Assembly (NCBI RefSeq): GCF_013404075.1
Contig: NZ_JACBJQ010000014.1
Coordinates: 1-64,000, forward strand
Direction: 5' to 3'
Source: Mycolicibacterium vinylchloridicum
GTDB taxonomy: Bacteria > Actinomycetota > Actinomycetes > Mycobacteriales > Mycobacteriaceae
Length of the DNA stretch: 64,000 nucleotides
Part shown: positions 1-9,323 of the stretch, piece by piece
How the letters are laid out: each line of letters begins with the position of its first letter
Numbering within the stretch: position 1 is the stretch's first letter
Position numbers and translations under genes: made by a program
The notes under the pieces: generated by a model
Databases searched by the model: none
The model's input: only the letters and a program-made list of their open reading frames with translations
What the model was told of the DNA's origin: nothing

Positions 1-28
1 GGCAGCGTCAGCTGCGTATAACAGACAG
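1..28 (+). other. Nextera sequencing-adapter remnant at contig end
   Basis: Bases 1-28 match the last 28 bases of the Nextera read-1 transposase adapter at 25 of 28 positions (differences at 12, 15 and 22). Bases 10-28 correspond to the 19-bp Tn5 mosaic end. The stretch places a TAA at 19-21 in frame with secD, which is otherwise open, as expected for foreign sequence fused to a truncated gene. It should be trimmed and not treated as mycobacterial DNA. Confidence 0.9.
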
Positions 29-30
29 GT

Positions 31-1257
31 GCCGGCCGCCCGGCGCCCGCTCCGGCCCCCGGACAGCCGGCACCGCCGACCGCGGCCCCGGCACCCGGCG
101 CGCCCGCACCCCCACCCGGGCCGCCGGACCCCCGTAAGGACCTCGCCGCGCGCATCAAGTTCGAGAAGGAACTGCGCCAGAGCACCAACCAGAATCTGCT
201 GTTGATCGCCGTGCAGTACATGGCGGGCAAGTGCGACCAGCCCGACATCCTGGCCGGCAACGACGACCCGGACAAGCCGCTGGTCGCCTGCTCGCAGGAC
301 CACAAATACATCTACGTGCTGGACAAGTCGATCATCAGCGGTGACCAGATCAAGGACGCGACGTCCGGGCTGGACAACCAGAGCGGTGCCTACGTCGTCG
401 ACCTGTCCTTCAAGGACCAGGCCGCGACCACCTGGGCCGACTTCACCGCCGCCAACATCGGTACCCAGACGGCGTTCACGCTCGACTCACAAGTGGTCAG
501 CGCTCCGCAGATCCGGGAAGCCATCCCCGGTGGGCGCACCCAGATCAGCGGTGGCAACCCGCCGTTCACCGCCGACAGTGCCAAGCAGCTGGCCAACGTG
601 CTGAAGTACGGTTCGCTACCGCTGTCGTTCGAATCCTCGGAAGCTGAAACAGTCTCGGCGACACTGGGGTTGTCATCGCTGCGGGCGGGCCTGATCGCGG
701 GTGCCATCGGGTTGGCGCTGGTGTTGTTGTATTCGTTGCTCTACTACCGTGTGCTGGGATTGCTGACGGCACTGTCGCTGGTGGCCTCGGGTGCCATGGT
801 GTTCGGCATCCTGGTGCTACTGGGCAGATACATCAACTACACGCTCGACCTGGCCGGCATCGCCGGTCTGATCATCGGTATCGGTACCACCGCCGACTCG
901 TTCGTGGTGTTCTTCGAACGCATCAAAGACGAGATCCGAGAAGGGCGTTCGTTCCGCTCGGCGGTGCCGCGCGGTTGGGCTCGTGCCCGCAAGACGATTT
1001 TGTCCGGCAACGCGGTGACGTTCCTTGCCGCCGCGGTGCTGTACGCCATGGCGGTCGGGCAGGTGAAGGGCTTCGCGTTCACCTTGGGTCTGACCACGAT
1101 CCTGGACGTCGTCGTGGTGTTCCTGGTGACCTGGCCGCTGGTGTACCTCGCGTCCAAGTCGCCGACGATGGCCAAACCGGCGTTCAACGGGCTCGGTGCG
1201 ATCCAGCAGATCGCCCGGGAACGCCGAGCGGCCGAAACAGCGACGGGACGGAGGTAA
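31..1257 (+). CDS. secD: Protein translocase subunit SecD, 5'-truncated
   Basis: SecD is the RND-like membrane subunit that works with SecF to complete Sec-dependent export using the proton motive force. About 409 C-terminal codons are present. They begin in a Pro/Ala-rich linker (to about base 130), continue through the second half of the periplasmic domain (motif ending [19 protein letters not shown]) and end in the multi-helix membrane domain, with the conserved cytoplasmic-loop motif around [17 protein letters not shown] at about 900-955. The real start lies off the contig; the internal ATG at 202 is not the start. Stop TAA is followed 4 nt later by secF, so the two are co-transcribed. 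Family identity is certain; only the 5' end is missing. Confidence 0.95.
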   Translation, partial: AGRPAPAPAPGQPAPPTAAPAPGAPAPPPGPPDPRKDLAARIKFEKELRQSTNQNLLLIAVQYMAGKCDQPDILAGNDDPDKPLVACSQDHKYIYVLDKSIISGDQIKDATSGLDNQSGAYVVDLSFKDQAATTWADFTAANIGTQTAFTLDSQVVSAPQIREAIPGGRTQISGGNPPFTADSAKQLANVLKYGSLPLSFESSEAETVSATLGLSSLRAGLIAGAIGLALVLLYSLLYYRVLGLLTALSLVASGAMVFGILVLLGRYINYTLDLAGIAGLIIGIGTTADSFVVFFERIKDEIREGRSFRSAVPRGWARARKTILSGNAVTFLAAAVLYAMAVGQVKGFAFTLGLTTILDVVVVFLVTWPLVYLASKSPTMAKPAFNGLGAIQQIARERRAAETATGRR

Positions 1258-1261
1258 GGGC

Positions 1262-2515
1262 ATGGCCAAGGACATCGCGGACGACACCGAGTCCACTGCC
1301 GTCGAGGCGCCCGATCTGGAATCCACTGCCGCTCCCAAGCACGGTTTCTTCATCCGTCTGTACACCGGCACCGGCGCTTTTGAGGTCATCGGCCGACGCA
1401 AGATGTGGTACGCGATCAGCGGCCTGATCGTCGCAATCTGCATCGCCAGCATCGCCATCAAGGGCTTCACCCTGGGTATCGACTTCCAGGGCGGCACCAA
1501 GGTCTCGATGCCGGTTGACGGAAAGAACGGCGTCGTCACCACCCAGCAGGTGGAGGACGTCTACAGCAAGACATTGGGCAAAGCGCCGGAATCGGTCGTG
1601 CTCGTCGGCAACGGAGCGTCGGCGACCGTACAGATCCGCTCGGAAGCCCTGAACAACACCGAGACCGACGAACTGCGCACCGCACTGTTCGAGGCCTTCG
1701 GTCCCAAGGGGTCGGACGGCCAAGCCAGCAAGGACGTCATCAGCGACTCGGCAGTCTCCGAGACCTGGGGTGGCCAGATCACCAAGAAGGCGCTCTACGC
1801 GCTCGCGGTGTTCCTGGGGCTGGCCGCCATCTACATCACCATCCGCTACGAGCGGTACATGGCGATCTCGGCACTGGCGACGCTGGTCTTCGACCTCGTC
1901 GTCACCGCAGGCGTGTACTCGCTCGTCGGCTTCGAGGTGACTCCCGCAACGGTCATCGGTCTGCTCACGATCCTGGGCTTCTCGCTCTACGACACGGTCA
2001 TCGTGTTCGACAAGGTCGAGGAGAACACCCACAGTTTCGAGCACACCACCCGACGAACATTCGCCGAACAGGCCAACCTCGCGGTCAACCAGACCTTCAT
2101 GCGGTCGATCAACACCAGCCTCATCTCGGTGCTGCCGATCATCGCGCTGATGGTCGTCGCGGTCTGGCTGCTCGGCGTCGGCACCCTGATGGACCTGGCG
2201 TTGGTGCAGCTGGTCGGCGTCATCGTCGGAACGTTCTCGTCGATCTTCTTCGCCACCCCGCTGCTGGTGTCGCTGCGGGAACGCACCGACCTGGTGCGCA
2301 CCCACACCCGCCGGGTGCTGAAGCGACGTAACCCGTCGGCCTCGAAAACAGAAGCCGGCGAGGTCGTCGCCGACGGCTCCGTCAGCCTGGCCAAGGCCGC
2401 TGCCGCGGTCCCGGTGGAGGCGGCCATCGGTGGCACCCCGGCGGTCGGCAACAAGCCCGCGCCGGGAGCCCGCCCGAGCCGACCGACGGGCAAACGCGGC
2501 ACCCGAGGGCGATAG
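1262..2515 (+). CDS. secF: Protein translocase subunit SecF
   Basis: SecF pairs with SecD in the accessory Sec translocase complex of the plasma membrane. The 417-residue protein has a first membrane helix at about residues 50-70, the SecF signature FTLGIDFQGGTK just after it, a periplasmic domain, and then five C-terminal helices with the motif LGFSLYDTVIVFDKVEEN. The C-terminal tail is basic, Ala/Pro-rich and probably cytoplasmic. ATG 1262 is chosen because GGAGG overlaps the end of secD 8-12 nt upstream; an in-frame start at 1196 would lie inside secD. The lipoprotein gene follows 6 nt after the stop, so secD-secF-lipoprotein-apt form one operon, as in M. tuberculosis. Confidence 0.95.
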   Translation: MAKDIADDTESTAVEAPDLESTAAPKHGFFIRLYTGTGAFEVIGRRKMWYAISGLIVAICIASIAIKGFTLGIDFQGGTKVSMPVDGKNGVVTTQQVEDVYSKTLGKAPESVVLVGNGASATVQIRSEALNNTETDELRTALFEAFGPKGSDGQASKDVISDSAVSETWGGQITKKALYALAVFLGLAAIYITIRYERYMAISALATLVFDLVVTAGVYSLVGFEVTPATVIGLLTILGFSLYDTVIVFDKVEENTHSFEHTTRRTFAEQANLAVNQTFMRSINTSLISVLPIIALMVVAVWLLGVGTLMDLALVQLVGVIVGTFSSIFFATPLLVSLRERTDLVRTHTRRVLKRRNPSASKTEAGEVVADGSVSLAKAAAAVPVEAAIGGTPAVGNKPAPGARPSRPTGKRGTRGR

Positions 2516-2521
2516 CGCGCC

Positions 2522-4171
2522 ATGGCAGTCGGGCGGCGCGCCGCCGCTGTGGCAGCGGCTGTCGTGGGAGTGATCGCGTCGAGCGTCTCGTGTTCGGGCA
2601 GCCCGGCGGACCAGATCAACTATGCCGTCGACGGCATGTTGACCAGCTACAACACCAACACGGTGACGGGTGCGGCCTCGGCGGGCCCGCAGGCGTTCGC
2701 GCGGGTGCTGGCCGGGTTCACCTTCCACGGGCCTGACGGGCAGGTGCTGGCCGACCACGACTTCGGGTCGGTATCGGTGGTCGGCCGCGACCCGCTGGTG
2801 CTGGACTACCAGATCTCGGACAAGGCCACCTATTCCGACGGCAAGCCGGTGACGTGCGACGACATGGTGCTCGCGTGGGCGGCGCAGTCCGGGCGGTTTC
2901 CGGCGTTCGACGCCGCCAGCCGGGCCGGCTACCTCGACATCGACGGCATCGACTGCCAGCCGGGTCAGAAGAAGGCCCGGGTGAGCTACCTGCCGGGCCG
3001 TGCCGTCGTCGACTATCTCCAGCTGTTCACTGCGACGTCGATGATGCCGTCGCACGTCATCGGCGACGTGCTGGGCCTGGACGTCACCCGCTCCATCCAG
3101 AGCGGCGATCCCGCCGCTGTCGACCGCATCGCCGCGGCCTGGAACACCATCTGGGACCTCAAGCCCGGTATGAATGCTGAAGCCCTCAAACGCTTTCCCT
3201 CCTCGGGTCCCTACAAGATCGACTCGGTGCTACCGGAAGGGGCGGTGGTGCTGACCGCCAACGACCGCTGGTGGGGCGCCAAGCCGATCACGAAGCGGAT
3301 CACGGTGTGGCCGCGCGGAGTCGACGTGCAGGACCGCATCAACAACGGCACCTTCCAGGTGGTCGATGTGGCGACCGGATCGTCGGGCACGCTGACCACC
3401 CCCGACGGCTATGATCGCCACGAATTCCCTTCGGGCGGAATCGAACAGCTCATCTTCGCTCCCGCGGGTCCGCTGTCCGCGACGCTGGCCCGGCGCGCGG
3501 TGGCACTGTGCACCCCGCGTGATCTGATCGCGCTGAACGCGGAGACGCCGATCTCCAATGTGCGGCTCAATCCGGCCAGTGACGATGCGTTCGGCGCCAT
3601 CGAGGGTGTCGCGATCGTCGGCCAGTTCGGCCCGGCCAACCCCGACGCCGCCCGCGATGCCCTCGGTGGCCAGCCGCTGACCGTGCGGATCGGCTACCAG
3701 GCACCCAACCCGCGGCTGGCGGCCACGGTTGGTGCGATTACGAAATCCTGTGCGGCAGCGGGCATTACGGTCGTCGACACGACATCGAACACCACGGGTC
3801 CGCAGACGTTGCGCGAGGGCGCGATCGACGTCCTGTTGGCCAGCACCGGCGGTGCCGCGGGCAGCGGCTCGACCGGGTCGTCGGCACTCGATGCCTACAC
3901 GCTGTTCTCCGCCAACGGCAACAACCTGCCCCGCTACGTCAACCCGCAGATCGACGGCGTCATCTCCGCGCTGGCGGTCACCGCCGACGCGAAGGAACAG
4001 GCCCGCCTGTTGAGCGACAGCTCACCGATCCTGTGGGGCGACATGCCGACGTTGCCGCTGTACCGTCAGCAACGCACGGTACTGGCTTCGAAGAAGATGT
4101 ATGCCGTGGAGGGCAATCCGACCAAGTGGGGCGCGGGCTGGAACATGGACCGATGGGTGTACGAGAAGTGA
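2522..4171 (+). CDS. Family-5 solute-binding lipoprotein (Rv2585c-like)
   Basis: 549 residues. A signal peptide with a short Ala/Val core ends at a lipobox-like SVSC, with Cys24 as the likely lipidated residue, so the product should sit on the outer face of the membrane. The body resembles periplasmic oligopeptide/nickel-binding proteins (SBP family 5): a [16 protein letters not shown] segment near residue 105 and typical late motifs such as [11 protein letters not shown]. No ABC permease or ATPase lies nearby. Its conserved place between secF and apt in mycobacteria suggests a role separate from a dedicated importer. The ligand is unknown. The stop TGA overlaps the GTG start of apt. Confidence 0.85.
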   Translation: MAVGRRAAAVAAAVVGVIASSVSCSGSPADQINYAVDGMLTSYNTNTVTGAASAGPQAFARVLAGFTFHGPDGQVLADHDFGSVSVVGRDPLVLDYQISDKATYSDGKPVTCDDMVLAWAAQSGRFPAFDAASRAGYLDIDGIDCQPGQKKARVSYLPGRAVVDYLQLFTATSMMPSHVIGDVLGLDVTRSIQSGDPAAVDRIAAAWNTIWDLKPGMNAEALKRFPSSGPYKIDSVLPEGAVVLTANDRWWGAKPITKRITVWPRGVDVQDRINNGTFQVVDVATGSSGTLTTPDGYDRHEFPSGGIEQLIFAPAGPLSATLARRAVALCTPRDLIALNAETPISNVRLNPASDDAFGAIEGVAIVGQFGPANPDAARDALGGQPLTVRIGYQAPNPRLAATVGAITKSCAAAGITVVDTTSNTTGPQTLREGAIDVLLASTGGAAGSGSTGSSALDAYTLFSANGNNLPRYVNPQIDGVISALAVTADAKEQARLLSDSSPILWGDMPTLPLYRQQRTVLASKKMYAVEGNPTKWGAGWNMDRWVYEK

Positions 4172-4695
4172 GTGAGTCCGTCGTCGACGTCCTCAAGGCC
4201 TTGACCCGCGAGGTACCCGATTTCCCGGAACCGGGAATCCAGTTCAAGGACCTCACCCCGGTGCTGGCCGACCGTCACGGGCTGGCCGTCGTCACCGGCG
4301 CACTTGCCGAGATCGCGGCCGGCGCGGACCTGGTGGCCGGTATCGACGCCCGCGGCTTCCTGCTGGGCGGCGCGGTCGCGCATCGACTCGGCATCGGCGT
4401 GCTGGCCGTTCGCAAGGGCGGGAAGCTGCCGCCGCCCGTACACAGCCAGAGCTACTCCCTCGAATACGGCACGGCGACGCTGGAGATTCCCGCCGACGGG
4501 ATCGACCTCGCCGGGCGGCGCGTCGTGATCATCGACGACGTCCTTGCCACCGGCGGGACGCTGGCCGCGGCCGGCGCGTTGCTGGCGGCCAGCGGGGCAG
4601 AGGTGCCGGTGGCGGCGGTGGTGCTCGAATTGTCGGGACTGGGTGGCCGGGACAAGGTGTCCCCGCTGCAGGTCGCGAGCCTCCAGACCATCTGA
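4168..4695 (+). CDS. apt: Adenine phosphoribosyltransferase
   Basis: Converts adenine and PRPP to AMP and pyrophosphate in the cytoplasm (purine salvage). 175 residues, the usual family length. Visible motifs are [15 protein letters not shown] near the N-terminus, the [14 protein letters not shown] segment, and the PRPP-binding motif [13 protein letters not shown] at about residues 120-132. I chose GTG 4168 because GTGA overlaps the stop of the lipoprotein gene and gives the canonical length; ATG 4153 in the same frame is an alternative that adds five residues. A terminator-like hairpin follows. Confidence 0.93.
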   Translation: MSESVVDVLKALTREVPDFPEPGIQFKDLTPVLADRHGLAVVTGALAEIAAGADLVAGIDARGFLLGGAVAHRLGIGVLAVRKGGKLPPPVHSQSYSLEYGTATLEIPADGIDLAGRRVVIIDDVLATGGTLAAAGALLAASGAEVPVAAVVLELSGLGGRDKVSPLQVASLQTI

Positions 4696-4709
4696 TTCCG
4701 GTGAACACC

Positions 4710-4732
4710 CCGGGGCCGAGATGGCGGCCCGG
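4710..4732 (+). terminator. Hairpin after apt
   Basis: CCGGGGCCG and CGGCCCGG form an 8-bp stem with one bulged G and a 6-nt loop, 15 nt after the apt stop. There is no U-tract, which is common for mycobacterial terminator candidates. It would close the secD-secF-lipoprotein-apt transcript before the next gene, which has its own 150-nt leader. Confidence 0.4.
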
Positions 4733-4844
4733 CGAACTGCTCGTGGCCGACTGACATTTGTGTTGTGTCGCGCTGGATACCTCCGCAATGCTTGCTGCGA
4801 CAACGTATTTGGGGCCTGTCGGGGGCTCGTCAGAGGAGGCGTCC

Positions 4845-6509
4845 GTGCAATCGACGATTCTTGTTCCGCGTCTGGCCGCGGCGGCGTTCGCCATCGGGGT
4901 CGGCGTCGCGATCGGCAGCTGCGCGACAGCGGCAGCCGATACCGGGGCAGCGGATTCGTCGTCGGCGTCCAGCAACGCGTCGGCAGGCAGGTCGACGGCG
5001 AGCGCCGCTCGCACGGCCGCGAGGCCGGCCCGCGCCGCGACGCCGACGGCCGAGGCGCCCGCCAAGACCGGGACCGCCCGCGCGGCACGCGTCGTGGCCG
5101 CGCCCCGGGTCGCGACCGCATCGGTCGCCGCCGGCAAGAAGCTGCGCGAGCCTTCTCAGCTCCAGGTTGGCGTGGATATTCTGGCGGCCAACATCGCGGG
5201 GCTGCTCGGTTACACCCCGCAGCCCGCCAACGTCGGAGGAGTCCACCCGGTCCTGCCGCTGCGCACTATCGTGCTGGACGCGCTCGCCGCGCTGCGGCGG
5301 GCAACGGATTCCAACCCCGCCAACGGTCTTCCGGTCCTCAAGCCGCGCGAGGTGTACCAGTTCGTCACCGGCGAGGTCCTTGGCGACTTGTTGCCGTCGG
5401 ACCCCGATGGCAACCAGCTGACCTACCACGTTGCTCAGGGGCCGGCCAACGGCACACTGACGGTCAACCCCAACGGCACCTACTACTACAAGCCGACCAA
5501 CGACTTTGCCGAGGCGGGCGGCATCGACACCTTCATCGTGATCGCCGACGACGGACAGCAGGGTCAGACGGTCGTCCCGGTCAACGTCAAAGTCCATCCC
5601 ACCCTTGGGATCTCGGAGAACTTCTGGTTCCGCAACTACACGCTGGCGCCGATCAAGTTCACCGGCTACAACGGCGGAACCGAGGACCTCGACGGCGGCC
5701 CGGCGGTCGGCACCGTGATCAACCCCGGCGGGGAGGCCGGCTGGAGCGTCACCTGGTACATGTTCAGCGTCGGCTCGGTCACCCCGCAATTCGGCACAGT
5801 GGGATTCGGCGCAACCCCGTCCAACCCCGGCTACATTCCGGCGGGCTATGTCGGCACCACCTTCCAGATCACGTACAAGACCAAGCCGCGCGAAACGCAG
5901 TGCTCGGCCGGGGGCGGGGGCGAGTGCAGCGTTCCCAACGACAAGATGGCCATCGCGCTGGACAAGGACAGCCCGACCATCACCCTCGGTGCCGAGGACG
6001 CGGCCAAGATCACGGCGGTCCTTCCCAACGTCTGCTACGACGGCTCGATCGCGAACTGCGGCTTCAACGCCAAGAGCGAGACAAAGGGATTCAGCCCGGT
6101 GCGGACGGTCGGCACCCCGGTGTCGAACACCACGTCGACGCCGACGACCTACAGCATCGCCATCGCGGATCAGGTTTCGCAGTCCGACACCGTCGGCCTG
6201 TCGGTCAAGCTGTCCGGCGGCGGCTTGGCCAAGCTGGCGTCGATCATCAACATCGAGATCACCGCCAACTACTCCCACACCTGGGTCTCCACCCACACCT
6301 TCACCCAGACGATGAACGTTCCGGTCGGCGCCGGGAAGACCGCGTGGATCGAAGGCTCGGTGCCGGTGTGGAACGTGACCGGTGACTTCACCGTCAAGCT
6401 CGGCAAGTCGACCTACCAGCTCAACGGTGCGAGGTTCTCCACGCCCAACCCGAACGAGCCCGGCAGCTACGTCATCAGGGACAAGCCGATCGCGTCGACC
6501 GCCGACTAG
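4845..6509 (+). CDS. Secreted cadherin/VCBS-like repeat protein
   Basis: About 554 residues. The N-terminus is a signal peptide (Ala-rich core, possible cleavage after an ATAAA stretch; an IGSC lipobox-like site is also present), followed by a low-complexity Ala/Thr/Arg/Pro-rich linker. Next comes one bacterial cadherin/VCBS-like unit with motifs DPDGNQLTYHVAQGPANGTL and NPNGTYYYKPTNDF, then a roughly 300-residue domain rich in Thr/Gly/Asn with a few Cys, which I do not recognise. GTG 4845 is chosen over upstream starts because AGAGGAGG lies 5 nt before it and the signal peptide begins directly there. The product is probably exported and cell-wall or surface associated; function unknown. Confidence 0.75.
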   Translation: MQSTILVPRLAAAAFAIGVGVAIGSCATAAADTGAADSSSASSNASAGRSTASAARTAARPARAATPTAEAPAKTGTARAARVVAAPRVATASVAAGKKLREPSQLQVGVDILAANIAGLLGYTPQPANVGGVHPVLPLRTIVLDALAALRRATDSNPANGLPVLKPREVYQFVTGEVLGDLLPSDPDGNQLTYHVAQGPANGTLTVNPNGTYYYKPTNDFAEAGGIDTFIVIADDGQQGQTVVPVNVKVHPTLGISENFWFRNYTLAPIKFTGYNGGTEDLDGGPAVGTVINPGGEAGWSVTWYMFSVGSVTPQFGTVGFGATPSNPGYIPAGYVGTTFQITYKTKPRETQCSAGGGGECSVPNDKMAIALDKDSPTITLGAEDAAKITAVLPNVCYDGSIANCGFNAKSETKGFSPVRTVGTPVSNTTSTPTTYSIAIADQVSQSDTVGLSVKLSGGGLAKLASIINIEITANYSHTWVSTHTFTQTMNVPVGAGKTAWIEGSVPVWNVTGDFTVKLGKSTYQLNGARFSTPNPNEPGSYVIRDKPIASTAD

Positions 6510-6513
6510 CGCG

Positions 6514-6549
6514 GGCCTGCCACCAGGCCGCTCGAGGAGCGATATCCTC
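6514..6549 (+). terminator. Paired hairpins between VCBS-like gene and relA
   Basis: Two small perfect stems lie in tandem: GGCCTG-CCAC-CAGGCC at 6514-6529 and CGAGGA-GCGATA-TCCTCG at 6532-6549. The first, 4 nt after the stop, fits termination of the upstream gene. The second lies about 30 nt before the relA start and could equally be part of its 5' leader. Neither has a U-tract. Confidence 0.35.
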
Positions 6550-6581
6550 GAAGTCGGTCCGACTGGCGAGGAGGTGACGGC

Positions 6582-8933
6582 GTGGCCGACGACAACGGTG
6601 CTGTGACCGCTGCACCGCTCCCGGTCGGCGAGATCCCGCCCGCCGAGCAGCGCGCCGAGACCCCGAAGACCACCAGCAGCGCCTCGCGCCGCGTGCGCGC
6701 CCGGCTGGCGCGACGGATGACCTCGCAGCGCAGTACCGTCAACCCGGTCCTCGAGCCGCTGGTGGCGGTGCACCGCGAGATCTACCCCAAGGCGGACCTG
6801 GCGCTGCTGCAGCGCGCGTACGAGGTCGCCGAGGCCAAGCACGCCGATCAACTGCGCCGCTCCGGCGACCCCTACATCACCCATCCGCTGGCCGTCGCCA
6901 ACATCCTCGCCGAGCTCGGCATGGACACCACCGCGCTGGTGGCCGCCCTGCTGCACGACACTGTCGAGGACACCGGCTACGCCATGGAGGCGCTGACCGC
7001 CGACTTCGGCGAAGAGGTGGCCCACCTGGTCGACGGTGTGACCAAGCTGGACAAGGTGGCACTCGGCACCGCGGCCGAGGGCGAGACCATCCGCAAGATG
7101 ATCATCGCGATGGCCCGCGACCCTCGGGTGCTCGTGATCAAGGTCGCCGACCGGCTGCACAACATGCGCACCATGCGCTTCCTGCCGCCGGAGAAGCAGG
7201 CTCGCAAGGCCCGCGAGACACTGGAAGTCATTGCCCCCCTTGCTCATCGGCTGGGCATGGCCACCGTCAAGTGGGAGCTGGAGGATCTGTCCTTCGCGAT
7301 CCTGCATCCCAAGCGCTACGAGGAGATCGTGCGACTGGTCGCCGACCGGGCGCCGTCGCGAGACACCTACCTGGCCAAGGTTCGTGCTGAGATCACCTCG
7401 GCGCTGTCCGGCATGAAGATCAGCGCCACCGTGGAGGGCAGGCCCAAGCACTACTGGTCGATCTATCAGAAGATGATCGTCAAGGGCCGCGACTTCGACG
7501 ACATCCACGATCTGGTGGGTGTGCGCATTCTTTGCGACGAGATCCGCGACTGCTATGCCGCTGTGGGCGTTGTGCATTCGCTGTGGCAACCGATGCCTGG
7601 CCGGTTCAAGGACTACATCGCTCAGCCCCGGTTCGGGGTGTACCAGTCGCTGCACACCACGGTCGTCGGGCCGGAGGGCAAGCCGCTGGAGGTGCAGATC
7701 CGCACCCGCGATATGCACGACACCGCCGAGTTCGGTATCGCGGCGCACTGGCGGTACAAGGAATCCAAGGGCCGCAACGGTTTACCGGCCGGGTATACCG
7801 CCGCCGAGATCGACGACATGGCATGGATGCGCCAGCTGCTCGACTGGCAGCGGGAAGCCGCGGACCCCGGCGAGTTCCTCGAGTCGTTGCGTTACGACCT
7901 TGCCGTACAAGAGATCTTCGTGTTCACCCCGAAGGGTGATGTGATCACCCTGCCGACCGGCTCGACGCCGGTGGATTTCGCCTACGCGGTGCACACCGAG
8001 GTCGGTCACCGCTGCATCGGCGCGCGGGTCAACGGCCGACTGGTGGCGCTGGAGCGCAAGCTCGAAAACGGGGAAGTGGTGGAGGTCTTCACCTCCAAGG
8101 CGCCCAACGCCGGCCCGTCGCGCGACTGGCAGGGCTTCGTGGTCTCGCCGCGCGCCAAGGCCAAGATCCGGCAGTGGTTTGCCAAGGAGCGCCGCGAGGA
8201 GGCGCTGGAGGCCGGGAAGGACTCGATCGCCCGCGAGGTGCGCCGCGGGGGGCTTCCGTTGCAGAAACTGGTCAACGCCGAGGCGATGGGCGCGCTGGCG
8301 CAGGAGCTGCGCTATGCCGACGTCTCGTCGCTGTACACGGCGGTCGGGGAGGGGCACGTCTCACCGCGGCACGTGGTGCAGCGGCTGCTGGCTCAGCTCG
8401 GCGGTGCCGAGAGTGCCGAAGATGAACTGGCAGAGCGCTCTACGCCGGCCACGATGCCGGTGCGCCAGCGCAGCACCGACGACACCGGGGTGGCCGTGCC
8501 CGGTGCGCCCGGGGTGCTGACCAAACTGGCCAAGTGCTGCACGCCGGTGCCCGGCGACAACATCATGGGCTTCGTCACCCGCGGCGGTGGGGTCAGCGTG
8601 CACCGCACCGACTGCACCAACGCCGCGTCACTGCAGCAGCAGGCCGAACGGATCATCGAGGTGACCTGGGCGCCCTCGCCGACGTCGGTGTTCCTGGTGG
8701 CGATCCAGGTCGAGGCTCTTGACCGGCACCGGCTGCTCTCCGACGTCACGCGGGTTCTGGCCGACGAGCGGGTCAACATCCTGTCGGCCTCGGTGACCAC
8801 CTCCAACGACCGAGTCGCGATCAGCCGCTTCACTTTCGAGATGGGCGATCCGAAACATCTCGGCCATGTCCTCAACGCTGTCCGCAACGTCGAGGGTGTC
8901 TACGACGTCTACCGGGTGACCAGCGCGGCCTGA
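6582..8933 (+). CDS. relA: Bifunctional (p)ppGpp synthetase/hydrolase
   Basis: Long RelA/SpoT homologue (Rel) that makes and hydrolyses the alarmone (p)ppGpp in the stringent response. 783 residues. The hydrolase HD domain is intact ([11 protein letters not shown] near residue 125, later [12 protein letters not shown]), so hydrolase activity is expected. The synthetase domain begins around [13 protein letters not shown] (about residue 286). The TGS domain starts at [14 protein letters not shown] (about 445), then a conserved Cys region KCCTPVPGD (about 650), and a C-terminal ACT domain with [20 protein letters not shown] 6582 is preceded by GAGGAGGTGA. It sits downstream of apt, as in other mycobacteria, linking purine salvage and alarmone synthesis. 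Confidence 0.97.
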   Translation: MADDNGAVTAAPLPVGEIPPAEQRAETPKTTSSASRRVRARLARRMTSQRSTVNPVLEPLVAVHREIYPKADLALLQRAYEVAEAKHADQLRRSGDPYITHPLAVANILAELGMDTTALVAALLHDTVEDTGYAMEALTADFGEEVAHLVDGVTKLDKVALGTAAEGETIRKMIIAMARDPRVLVIKVADRLHNMRTMRFLPPEKQARKARETLEVIAPLAHRLGMATVKWELEDLSFAILHPKRYEEIVRLVADRAPSRDTYLAKVRAEITSALSGMKISATVEGRPKHYWSIYQKMIVKGRDFDDIHDLVGVRILCDEIRDCYAAVGVVHSLWQPMPGRFKDYIAQPRFGVYQSLHTTVVGPEGKPLEVQIRTRDMHDTAEFGIAAHWRYKESKGRNGLPAGYTAAEIDDMAWMRQLLDWQREAADPGEFLESLRYDLAVQEIFVFTPKGDVITLPTGSTPVDFAYAVHTEVGHRCIGARVNGRLVALERKLENGEVVEVFTSKAPNAGPSRDWQGFVVSPRAKAKIRQWFAKERREEALEAGKDSIAREVRRGGLPLQKLVNAEAMGALAQELRYADVSSLYTAVGEGHVSPRHVVQRLLAQLGGAESAEDELAERSTPATMPVRQRSTDDTGVAVPGAPGVLTKLAKCCTPVPGDNIMGFVTRGGGVSVHRTDCTNAASLQQQAERIIEVTWAPSPTSVFLVAIQVEALDRHRLLSDVTRVLADERVNILSASVTTSNDRVAISRFTFEMGDPKHLGHVLNAVRNVEGVYDVYRVTSAA

Positions 8934-9072
8934 CACGGCGGCCCGGGTACAAGCGACTCTTGGGCCAACGCCGCTGCGCTGCAGATTATTTCATCGAGAA
9001 ACTGCGGAATAACGAGTCCGCGCAACGCTCTTGTTCTTAGCGGCCAAGACCCCTCTTGGAAAGAGATTCGCT

Positions 9073-9315
9073 ATGAACAGATTTCACGTGTTATCAGCCA
9101 CTATCGGGACCGGCGCCCTGGTCTCGCTGGGTGCATTCGCTGCCGTTGCGGCGAATCCGCAGATCGACTCCGGCGTCTTCATCAGTTCGGAAATGTCGAC
9201 CGGCGTCACGGTCACCCAATCGCCTGGGGCCACCAGGACCGGCCTGCCCGTGGCGGAACCGGCCATCAAGGGGCCGGCACCGCTTCCGACCGAAGAGCAG
9301 GGCCTGCCCGGCTGA
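9073..9315 (+). CDS. Small secreted hypothetical protein
   Basis: 80 residues: a clear signal peptide (basic MNRFH start, hydrophobic core with IGTGALVSLGAFAAVAA) and a short mature part rich in Pro, Thr and Gly. I chose ATG 9073, preceded by GGAAAGAG, over the in-frame start at 9031, which would put extra residues before the signal peptide. No domain is recognised. The 139-nt gap after relA is AT-richer than the surroundings and likely holds its promoter. It runs convergent with the cyclophilin gene and ends in the loop of a hairpin. Confidence 0.65.
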   Translation: MNRFHVLSATIGTGALVSLGAFAAVAANPQIDSGVFISSEMSTGVTVTQSPGATRTGLPVAEPAIKGPAPLPTEEQGLPG

Positions 9316-9323
9316 GGGCGGGC
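9302..9323. terminator. Bidirectional terminator-like hairpin
   Basis: GCCTGCCC and GGGCGGGC form an 8-bp stem with one G.U pair around a 6-nt loop that contains the TGA of the upstream gene. It ends exactly where the convergent cyclophilin gene stops (9324), so it could terminate both transcripts. Confidence 0.45.

Noticed and set aside
1-130. Bases 1-28 as native sequence with a nonsense mutation in secD
   Set aside because: The close match to the Nextera adapter is a much better explanation than a true stop codon in an essential export gene.
1184-3055. A 623-codon open frame on the minus strand opposite secF
   Set aside because: SecF and the lipoprotein on the other strand have clear family motifs, signal peptide and ribosome-binding sites; the minus frame has none.
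4830-7748. A 972-codon open frame on the minus strand
   Set aside because: It lies opposite the VCBS-like gene and relA and arises from the GC-rich third positions of the real genes; its composition (Arg/Gly/His-rich) and lack of any family motif show it is a shadow.
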